Below the pieces are notes generated by a model, which worked only from the letters and a program-made list of their open reading frames with translations, had not been told where the DNA came from and did not search any database. DNA of 64,000 bases from Micropterus salmoides. Lineage: Eukaryota; Chordata; Actinopteri; Centrarchiformes; Centrarchidae. Below are positions 24,390 to 35,200 of this stretch, one piece after another (within the stretch, counting starts at the first letter, position 1; every line of letters begins with the position of its first letter). The stretch covers positions 7,143,490-7,207,489 of the forward strand of contig NW_024043372.1 in assembly GCF_014851395.1 (NCBI RefSeq), written 5' to 3'. Both the position numbers and the translations under genes were made by a program.

Positions 24390-25572
24390 AGTGGGCCAAA
24401 AAAAACATAATTTAAGATCATTTCCAGTGCACACACACGAGATTTACCAGATTTAGGATAATAAATACAAATGGAGAAATCGGTTTCTGTAAAGGAATGC
24501 CTCAAATATGTTGTACAGTTTAATCAGGAATCATTTAATTAATACTTGCATGCAATGTGAATTATTCTCATAAATAAGGTGAACAGGAGGACAAATTACA
24601 TTTAAATTGATGCCGTTTTCAGTGCGTCAGATGAGTAAATACGAGTGCATAGTTTCATATATTGTTATCACATGTTCTTTGCCTTATTGAGCCAAACGCT
24701 GTGTGTCAGCATGTGGAAGTGATGCGCTGCTTGTAAAATGAGTTATGGAAAATATAACACTATTTTATTAAAGAAGTCTTTCAGTGTGTGTCACATAAAA
24801 TCAGTCATATTTCTTTTAACTCATTGGCAGCCTTGTTAAGTGAGTGGACTGTTTGTATAGCCTAAACAAATACTTATACACAGGTGGAATACATTTCAAA
24901 TGGGGGAATCCAAGTTGGTATCTGGGTCATCCTCTCATGTGTCCCTTCAGCCAGTGTATCACTAATCAGGAGGGATGCCCCTGCTTCTACTGTAACCCTA
25001 TCGGTTATAAAGGGGTGGAGCTCCGGTGCCCCCTTTCCTCTGGTGCGCAAGCGTTTCGTGAAAGTGCGTTTTTACCCAACAAACAACATGCTTCACCAAA
25101 AGGAACATCGGTGTCACACTGAGTTAAATTTCATTTTGCAGCTTTTCTGTCAGAATTTGCCTCCTTTTCTTCATGCAGTCAGTATGTATTAATCAGCTTG
25201 AAATGTGGCGCATGAGAGGGAGCTCCATGTCCGAACCTTTAAACGCCCATAGTTGCCTATAAATGGTCAGTGAAACGCCCCTCATTAATATTAATACGTA
25301 CTGACTGCCTGAAGAAAAGGAGGCAAATTCTGACAGAAAAGCTACAAAAAAAATTTTTACTCAGCGTGACACTGACGTTCCTTTTGGTATAGCTGAAGCA
25401 TGTTGTTTGGTGGGTAAAAAACGCACTTCCATGCAATGCTTGCACACCAGAGGAAAAGGGGCACACCGGGGCTCCACGCCCTTAATAACCAATCTGCAGG
25501 GAGGGGTACTAATTTGGATTCCCACCGTTTCAAAAGATAGTAAATCAAATACATTCTGCTTGTGTTTAAACA

Positions 25573-25678
25573 TTTATTTAGGCTACACAAACAGTCCACT
25601 CACTTAACCAGGCTGCCAATGAGTTAAAAGAAATATGACTTGTTTTACATGACACACACTGAAAGATTTCTTTAATCA
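25573..25678 (-). promoter_or_regulatory. candidate ggh polyadenylation signals inside the palindrome arm
   Basis: Reading downstream of the ggh stop on the minus strand, the first convincing signals are ATTAAA near 25673-25678 and AATAAA at 25573-25578. Both lie in the right arm of the inverted repeat. If used, the 3' UTR would be about 450-550 nt and made almost wholly of repeat sequence. The assignment is inferred from motif and position only. Confidence 0.4.
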
Positions 25679-25763
25679 AATAGTGTTATATTTTACATAA
25701 CGCATTTTTACAAGCAGCGCATCACATTCACACTCTGGCGCACAGCGTTTGGTTCGATAGAGC

Positions 25764-25790
25764 AACGAACGAACGAACGAACGAACGAAC
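25764..25790 (+). repeat. (CGAA)n microsatellite in the right palindrome arm
   Basis: About six and a half tetranucleotide units. The matching place in the left arm (about 24675) has a single TTCTTTGCC-like sequence, so the repeat grew after the arms formed. Confidence 0.9.
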
Positions 25791-26121
25791 ATGTGATAAC
25801 ATTAGATGAAACTATGCACTCATATTTACTCAACTGACGCATTGAAAACAGCATCAATTTAAATGTAATTTGTCCTCCTGTTCACCTCATTTATGAGAAT
25901 AAATTGCACTGCATGCAAGTATTAATTAATCAGATTCCTGATTAAACTGTAAAACATATTTGAGACATTCTTTTGCAGTAACAGATATCGTTGTATGTGT
26001 TTATGATCCTGAATCTGGTTCTTTTTGTGTGCAGCAAATGATCTTAAATTGTGTTTTTTTTGCCCGCTTTAAAATTCTGACTAGACTGAGCCCAGGTCTG
26101 TTTTGTCTACAGTACTGTCCA

Positions 26122-26243
26122 TCAATCAAAGTAGTAGTTCTGCACAAAAACAGCGTGGATGCCTCTGTACACGGGAGAGAAGTTGTAGATGAGAGCGCTC
26201 TCTTCCTCCACAGGACTAGAGAAATGGTGTTGGTTCTTCATGG
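26122..26243 (-). CDS. ggh: ggh exon 9: C-terminus and stop
   Basis: The exon encodes residues 280-319, ending in LIYNFSPVYRG and FVQNYYFD, then TGA at 26122-26124. The family's C-terminus is of the same form. Its upstream neighbour is a long pyrimidine tract ending in TTTTTCAG. The stop is 46 bp from the right end of the palindrome. Confidence 0.96.
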
Positions 26244-29200
26244 CTGAAAAAGAGAAAGAAAGGAAGGAGAAAAAAGGGGGGAAGTAAAGAAAAGAGAGAC
26301 AAAGCAGAGTATAGTTATAAGCTTCACCCATACAGACCTGCAGCTGCTCTGTCCTTTATAACATACACATTTACACTGTTCAAATATTGAATGAGCAATA
26401 TGCATTTGTTTCTCTTTGTCTTACACTTGTGAGGACCTCCGTCAACTAGATTTGTTTGATTTGCACATATGTCATTTAATTCAGTTGCATTTGCAGAATT
26501 TCAGCTTCATCCACATCACCTTTTTGGTAGCCAGTCACAAGAAAACAGCTATTGGCATAATGCATTTCTTTGATTCATTTTTAGACATGAGTGATAATTA
26601 CCTTAAAGTGCTAAGAAATAATGGAAATTCAAACATTTATATTTTCAGCAGAAATCTGCAAACTCCATCTACTGATGAAGATCATGCAACAACATGGAAA
26701 GCTCCAGAATAGCTATTAAATGGATTGTTTTTATGCTAATCATAATACAGTATGTAACAAATTGGGAGTGACTGAAATTTGTAGGATAAGAAAACAAAAT
26801 CAGTTTAGGAAGAAATCTATCCAATGTTAGATTTGTCTTGAATTAGGTAATAATCCAGAAAAAAAATGAATAGTTATAATTACAAATAATTAGTATTTAT
26901 CATCAGGATGTATGATTTCAGTGAAAACAGTGACCTAGCCTTTTTGATGTATTCTGCTAGGAAACAAGCAGAAAAGAGAAATGACAAATAAATAGTGCTA
27001 GTAATCTGACAGATGCAATAAAGCATACAGAGTTACCGCATTTTACCTTCAGAGACAAAGAAGCTGGCAGTGTAGAAGCAGGCTCTTATGGCAGAAGTGG
27101 AGTGAACCATGCCTGGCTTATCTATCCACTCAAAGGGGCTTTTCTCTGGATGCCACTGCACAGCATAAAATGGGTAGCGGTAGGCTGAGGAAAACCAGAA
27201 ACATTGTAAGCAGATTTTAAAAATGAAAACTCACTCATGTACTGAAAAAAAAAATCATTCTAATCGACACTCAAAATGGACCATCATGATCATTGCCCAC
27301 ACAATGTGCTCCATTTCATAAACTATTCTATACCCAATGTCTTCTGCATCTGAATAATCAGCATAACTCTCATTATTATGATCAAAAACATTAATTCAGC
27401 TAATAGGTGATGTTGCCATCTGGCGGGCAGTTGTGAAATCTGAAAATGCTGAATTCACTGTAGTTTGAAATTTGGATGTTTTTAATTGTGTAGTGAACAA
27501 CTGAATGAAATGGCACTCAAACTGTCGATTCAGTGAGGACTGATACCTTCCATGGTGGAGATGAATTCTTTCTTCCCATCATTGTTGGTGGACAGGATCT
27601 TGTAAAACCTCTTCAGCTTGGCATTCCGGCTGTAGTTCTGTTGGTTCAAAGAAAGAGATTTTATTTTAAAATAGTTGTTGTAGCCCTAAAATGACATTGC
27701 TCCTTCTGCATGGAATAAAACTAAATAACTAAATAAATGCTAAAACATTGGTCATACTATCTACATACAGAGGTCTTTTTATTTACAGTAAATGCTAAGA
27801 TTTAGGGTATTGAGATAAGATTTCTTTAATAAAAAAATAAAAAATAAAAACTGGTTGCAGTTGAGTGCCTCACACAATGACACTCAACTAATTTGTGAGA
27901 CACATCACCTAATTTAGCCACACTCACAATCTTACTTTTCATTCATCCCATTAGCAGTTAGAAGTCGCAATCTCTTAACAGCTCAAGGCATGGATGTGGT
28001 TCAAACCATCATCTTTGGTTTACAAGACCAACACCTTACCACTTAGCCACCGCACTTGACACGCAGTAGTTGAGTGTTTACAGGTGTGGCTTGTCATACT
28101 TGTGACAGCACTACTTGACTTTTGGTGATTATTAGCCTGGGTGCATTTCCTTTTCTAAAACCATACATATCTGGAATTAAGGTAGGTTCTCTACACCAAA
28201 TAGATATATTTTACTGTAAATAAATGTTTCAGTTTAGAATATTTAAGATAATATTAATAATTGAGAGCAATGCCTGATATACAGTTGAGGACCCTTTGGG
28301 AAATGACTTGGATTTTCAGTTACTGTAGATTACACCTTCTATCATTTCTGCTGAGATGAAAGGCTTTGGACTTTTAAACCAAACATCATGAGTTTAATCC
28401 ACTACTAAAAAATAGTTGTATAGAACAAACCTGAAAAAAAAAAAAAAAGCAGCAGACTATAGCCATGACATTATTTTGAAGAAGGGGACCAGAAATACCT
28501 GCAGAGACAGACTCCAGCTGTGGAAGTTGGAAGTGATGTTTTCCTCAGCCAGGGACTGCAGCAGATCCTTGGGGAAACTCCGAAACAGACGGCTGGACTG
28601 GGCCGCTGGAGGACAGGCACAGGTTTATGGTGAGGCAGGAGGTTCACATGATACAGTAAAGGGGAAGTTGCATTTAATTTTACAGTTAATAAGAAAAAAG
28701 TTCTCATAGTGACCATTGAGCACTACTGTTGGTATCAGTCCTTTGACAGTACTATCATAAGGGCCAACTTCATATGATTTCTTAAAATATTCCTTGAACT
28801 TAATAAATATATTATGCATAATATAATGTGTTATTTCTTTCTGCAACTGCTGCAGACTTAAAAGCTTAGCTCAACTCAAAATGACTCTTTCATAATAGAC
28901 CGGTGTGCCACTTTGATACATGTCCTCTCTCATTTGCATGGGTGTGAATTCCTCGGAGCAGCCCATTGACTCAAAAGGGATCACAACAGTAAAGTCAGTA
29001 GAAATATTTGCTCTTGTAGAGGTTTTCAGAAACAAATACAGGTATTTATAAAGACAATTCCTTATCAAATGTTAAACAAATTATATTAGGTTAATTAAAT
29101 TATTGGAATGCTCAACTTTGTGTAAAACTCTACTTGACATAACGTGACATAAAAATAATTAACTGACTCAAAGCTAACATACTGAAAAGTAATTAAGTCA

Positions 29201-32200
29201 AATATATCCTAGTTGTGGTCAAAATCAGTCCTTGCTTCAGGTCCTGTGAGAAGAACTACAAAAAAGTGTTAAGGCTTATAAGACATCTTTGATGTAGGCA
29301 GGGATATTTCCTATACTGAATATTTATTATGTTTTAAGTGTATTAAAAACAAATACAAGCTATGCAACTAAAACAAAGTTAATGATTAACTTAAAAGAAG
29401 AAAAAACACAAAGTTACAGAGCACAACAATTTAGAAGACTTTTGTGTAATTGGACACCATGAATGAAGGGGTGCAAATCATAAAGGAATCACAGTTTGAC
29501 AAAAGTCTTAATTAGTACATTTCCTTTACCCTCAAGCAATGTTATTAAGTATTTAATAGCTTAACATTTTTTAACTCATTTTGATGGTGAAGTGATTTGA
29601 AATAGAGTCAGTGTGGTTTCTGTTCTTGCCACTCTCAGTAAGTGACGCCACCGCCACACATGGACCTGTATGTGTAGCTGGCAGAAGTACTTCCGTGTGA
29701 CGGTGACATCACGTACCGATCCTTGGGCTGGTGTCTGCGACTTTGTTGCAGGGGAATGAAGACACGCGCGATCAAGTTTACTTTCTATTGTGATAGTTAT
29801 TGTAACACCTCTTGTGAGAAGGATCAGGGTCCAGCATGGACAACTCTTCGTTTAGTGAGGAAGAAACTTTGATATGTAGTGACAGAAACTTGTTTCCATG
29901 GAGAGATATCTCTCTGTCTGTCTGTCTGTCTCTCTGCTTTAGGCCTATTGCCATGAATGTATAGGTAGCATGAATTCACATATAAACAATAAAAAAAGAT
30001 ATAATTAATAAACAATAAAATTACATTATTAAAAGTAAGAAAGACCAATAAAAACAACAACCTCAAAACACAAAATATGTTGCATTGAAAATATGTCTTG
30101 CTTTTTGACAAGCAGTAGTAACAAAAAATAATAATGATAATAATGTGATCATTTTACACTAACTTAATACAAACAACAATGGTTGTTCTCAGTTTGTTTC
30201 ATGAAGAAATATATTTTGCTGCAATGATATGGCTGCAAGTGAAGGAGTTTCTGTGTGTCTGATTTATCCCTCTCTCACGCATGCATACGCACACTTTGGA
30301 ATGAATGAATGAATGAAATATATATATATATATATATAAAATCTCAACATTTTCCAAGTAGCTTGCCCATGACTGATCAGTTTAAAACACAGCTTCTGAG
30401 GACAGTGGGGTGTAAGTGATGTTGATATTTATTGCTCGCCCCCTTATTTATTTATTTATTTATTTAAGAGAGATGTTGCTGTGAGGCAAATAGGCATGAC
30501 AACTAGAAAGAAGTAACTCTTCATGGTCAGAGGAGAGCGTGGAGAGGGACGCAGGAAAGGAAGTGGATACAAGAAGATTGGTGACTAAGAAAAGAAAGAA
30601 GGATAGTGTTTCAAGTGATGGTGAGTTCCAGGCAGGCTGGTTGGTGGGAAAATGTAGTCAGAGGAGAGTCTGGAGAGTGACGCAGGAAAGGAAGTGGATA
30701 CAAGAGGATTGGTGAATAAGAAAAGAAAGAAGGATAGTGTTTCAAGTGATGGAAGCCAAGCAAGAAGAACTGATGAGAGGTATCAAGTTGGTATGATAGC
30801 AGTGACAAGAACAGACGGGATCTTCAAGGATTCTCACAAGGTTGGAAAGTTTGTTGGAGATAAACTCGGAGATGTTTGGTCGATCAAATTAACAAGGAGT
30901 GGGATGATTATCATTGCCTATGTGTCAAGGTGGCAGAGAGATCTAGCTTTGAGGATTATAGCAGTTTGAAATGCTTCCAACTTGGGTCAGAAATCAAAAA
31001 GAAAGGAGTAATATGTCACGTACAGCTGATGTGGGAGATGTGGGAAGAACAACTGTTTAAGAGAGGAACATGAAGAGGAGCAGGAACAAATAAAGTGCAT
31101 TCACTGTGCGGGAAATCACCAAACAAACAAAAGTGAGTAAAATCAGAGCAGAAGTGGGTTTATCATATGCCGAAGCTATCAAGAGAATGGAGAGGAAGGA
31201 AGAGCGAGCAGCAGTACAAAATGAACAGGAGCCGAAAAAGAAGGGAGATGAGCGGAATATGATATGCATGAAGCGATTTCTGGCATTTCTTGCTATGGTG
31301 GTTAATTGTGCTGTGGAAATTAACAGCAAAACAGAGAGGGTCAATATGGTGTTGGATGCGGCAAGGAGATTCTTGGACATTGCAGATATAGGAGAAGAAA
31401 TAGTCACCACGCTGAGGGAAGGATTTACACTATGTCAGACCATTGAGTCTGAGTCATAGAACGGACAATGTATTGAATGGGAGTATTTCTGGAGGGCACT
31501 GTAAATTCATTGCACTGGGAAACTAAGTCCTTCAGTAGATGGCGGTAATCAAGTCAAGGGAAAAATATTATTTGTGTCCCAGATTAGAACTACATATTGC
31601 AATTAGGATTTCAGATAAACATGAGCTAATTTGATTTCATTTCTAGGTTAACACTGCATAGCTATGAGATCCTAAAATAGATCTCAGCATAAATCGTACT
31701 ATTTGAGTAACTAAGAACAATTGTGTGGGTGTACTAGGCCATTAAGGCTAAGTTAAAATGTAACAAAATACAAAGGCACCTTTATCTTAGTGCTAACTTG
31801 TTGACAGAAAAAAAGAAAAAGACTGTAAGCTGAGACATCTAAGAGAGAGGTAAGTAGAACTGAGAACAGGAGAAAAGAAGAGCTCGTGTTCATGATGTGA
31901 GATTGCTGAATACCTGGTGTGAGAGTGAGAGGTAAAGCCACAGCCTTGGTATCAGTGAGGGTGAGCAGGTTTTTGTTAGCTGTCAGGACAGACAGCTGCT
32001 GAAAGCCCTGGCAAGTTCCCCAGATAGGGAAGTAGTCCCCAGCATCGTTGGACTGCAGAGGATAAGAAAGTGGGAATGAGAAGAATTATAATGAGGACGG
32101 TGCAATGCCATTTATTTTAACCTTAAATGATGATATGTGATTACAGTTTTATCCTTTATGTTCAACAACAACCCAAGTGCATACAATTGCACACACTGAT

Positions 32201-35200
32201 GTTAAGTACAGCTGAGGCTAATACGGGCTTCAACACTCTGAGTAAGATAAATATTCCAATGTTAAAAGTCTGTTTACTACCAAGTTCCCTCTTTTTCTTC
32301 CTGTTCTTCCACTGCTTCTCAGCAAGGATTTCTGTCCAATAAAACAGAAAAGGCTGTGGTGGCCATGTTGTACTAAAAGACAGTATCTTTGGAAAATACT
32401 CACTTGATTTGTGGATTTTGTCCGTATCATTTACATTGGAATTGCATTTGGAAGGTATCTATTGACTGCCAGTATGGATAGGAGGAACAATTAGAGCGAC
32501 CAAAAACTCTTTCAATTTAAATGTGGTTATAAGAGATAATCTTATTGTCATTGCACAGAATGAAATGAGGTATGTGAGTGTTGTTTCAGTTAAGAAAAAA
32601 AAGTGAACCTGCCCTTCAATGACAGGAAAATTAAACCAAGGCAATCAGGTTTTAACATTAAAATAACTCATCACTTCGTCTTGGCAGTCAGTTGTACATG
32701 TCAAATGTCTTACCTTCAGAGCCAAGTCGTAAAAGATCTTGGCAGCTCGACTGAACTGCGATGTCTGAATATCTACATCTCCTCCCGGCAGCAACAACCT
32801 GAGGAGACACTTCCACTTTAGACTTTCAGGCTTCGAAATCTTGCATACAGTTAACAATGGTTTAACTTTTTATTATTTTTATTTTTTACAGCTTTCACAT
32901 GACTTATGATGAGTGCAACAAGCTTACATTTTACAGAACATGTTACAGTTATAATCAAGTAACAGAGAATACATGCATAGGTCAAAGACAGAGACCACAG
33001 ACAGTGTCCCAATTTGTGTATTGCAAAGAACTTTCAGTTGGCTTATAAGGTTTCTTGCCAAACTGGAGGGACACTACTGATGTGGAACAGCAGCAATGAA
33101 CCAAATTCTGCACAACTTGTCTCAACGGAAAATGTCACCCACAGCCTAATTACCAATGTATCAGTCAGCTAATTTCCATTGTCTTCTTATAACACCAACT
33201 ACCATTTAGTGTATTATAAGCTAAAAATATCATCAGTAGTAGCCATAAATCTCCTGTTAATATACATAATTGCTGACTTAACCTGTTGACCTTTTAGCTA
33301 GAAAACTATGGCACAACCTGTCATTTGGAGCCACTGACCAGATTTTGAATTGACAATTGTACTATACCAACTATAGACCAATAAATTACTCAACTCACAG
33401 ACACAAACTGTTGCAATGTTTTTTTTTTTTTTATTGCCACTTCTTATCAAGCTTAATCTTTTAATTTTGTGGAAACATGGCCAATGCATTGAAAACATTT
33501 AGTGCAATGAAAAGCAAGAGACAGGCACAAACTTGTTTAGTGTAATTATTAGCCAAGTGGCAGCAAAATACAGTCAGTGTGGCATATATAGAGCTGAAGA
33601 AAGGAGACAACAAGAGAACCATGTTCAACTCACCCATTTATTGAGTAGAATATCTTAGCATATTCTTCTTCTGTGCGATTGATTCTAGTAAACAAAGATG
33701 GCACAAAAACACATAGACATAGTTAAACCCATTAACTATCATTTTTTGTCATTGAAAACATGAGGAAGAGGTCAAACAAAAAGAAAGTGTAAAAGGCTGT
33801 CGTTTTGTAACTCCTACTGATATAGTGACGTCGCTCTTATTTGCACAGGCTCCGCCCACATGAAACCACATTTGGCACCATGACTGATGCTGCTGTTCTT
33901 CAGACAGGGATCCCAATTTCACACAATTGTAGTTTCAGGAAAAAAAGCTCTTTCTTAATTTTCTAGCAGGACTTCTATAAAAGAAGTCCCACTGAATTTG
34001 TGAAAAATTAACTGAACAGTTTCAAGAACAATTATATTGGTTGTCTGAGAGCATTGACTAAAGTAAAGTCAGTGATTAAATACACTAATTATTTTTTGTT
34101 TATTAAGCAAACACTGTATGCGATCTCTGTATAGCAGTTGTTAAGTGAAATGTAGATGTGATATAACAGTATATGCAAAGTACTACCTGTACATCTCAGA
34201 GGGGAAAGGTGAATGATGTGCACCAATTGATTTGCAGCCCTCAACCACGCGAACAGATCAATTTTCCACACTACTGTAGCTGTAGGAGGTAGAGCAGGTT
34301 GTCTCCTGATCACAGAGTTGATTGTTCAACCCCCTGCTCCTCCTGTTCGCATGTCAAAGTTTCCCTGAGAAGACACTGAACCGTAAACCCTAGTCAGACC
34401 AGCAACTTGCATGGTCAATGCCATTAGTATGAGGATGGGTGAATTAGAGGCAAATTGTAAAGCACATTAGATAAAAATGTTATAGAAATGCAACCTACCA
34501 CTTTGCCATTTTCAGCAGAAGGAAAATGGACATCATATTTCGGCTTTACACTCTGCTGTGCAAGTCATATTTTTACAATAGTAAGTACCTTCTCAACATT
34601 ACTTCAACCACAGGAATCTCATAGTATACATATCATATTGCGTGCTATCAGACAGCGTAACAACTTACAATTATCTGCAAAAGTTGTGACTTTTCCCACT
34701 TTTATAAATAATTTTAAAAAACAAATGAAAGAAACCCTTCTTCCCGACTCCACTACCTTGTACATTCTTTTAAATCCTGATCCTCAGGGTGCAGTTAGTT
34801 AAGCTAATAGTGCACACTCTCTGTGTATAAGGCTGAGTCCTTACTGCAGCAGCCTGGGTTCAAATCCAGCCTGAAGATCTTTGCTGCTCTTCACCCTCTA
34901 GCTCTTCTTCTTCTTCTTCATACGGATTTACGGCAGTTTATACGGTTCTAGGCATATTACTGCCCTCCTCAGGAACTCACTATAATGAAAATGTTATTGC
35001 TTCAAATTTTTATATATAGCCCTGTATCGTGTAAGAACTGTTATACAATCAATAAGTGGTAGTTCTCATTTTGCCCCAATATAGATTTAACCGAGTATGG
35101 CCGAACTCCCAAATCTGATAACCTCTTGAATAAAATGCTCCTTTCTATATTATATTTGTTACATTTCAGTAAAACATGTTCCACTGTTTCAGAATTCCCA

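Larger units (their letters stand above)
24390..26076. repeat. 1.69-kb imperfect palindrome (long inverted repeat)
   Basis: The left arm 24390-25192 and the right arm 25284-26076 are reverse complements along their whole length, with scattered substitutions and small indels. A spacer of about 91 bases separates them. The arms lack any recognisable gene; the mirrored frames (both opening MDCL-SLNK) are just the same sequence read twice. The right arm has a private (CGAA)n expansion at 25764-25790 and ends 46 bp from the ggh stop codon. Confidence 0.9.

Noticed and set aside
24844..25599. Mirrored frames on the two strands, both starting MDCL
   Set aside because: They are the same palindromic sequence read in both directions, with no family match and no splice context.
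27986..28053. Functional tRNA-Thr gene
   Set aside because: The acceptor stem does not pair, and diverged copies with shared flanks exist nearby, so it is a repeat.
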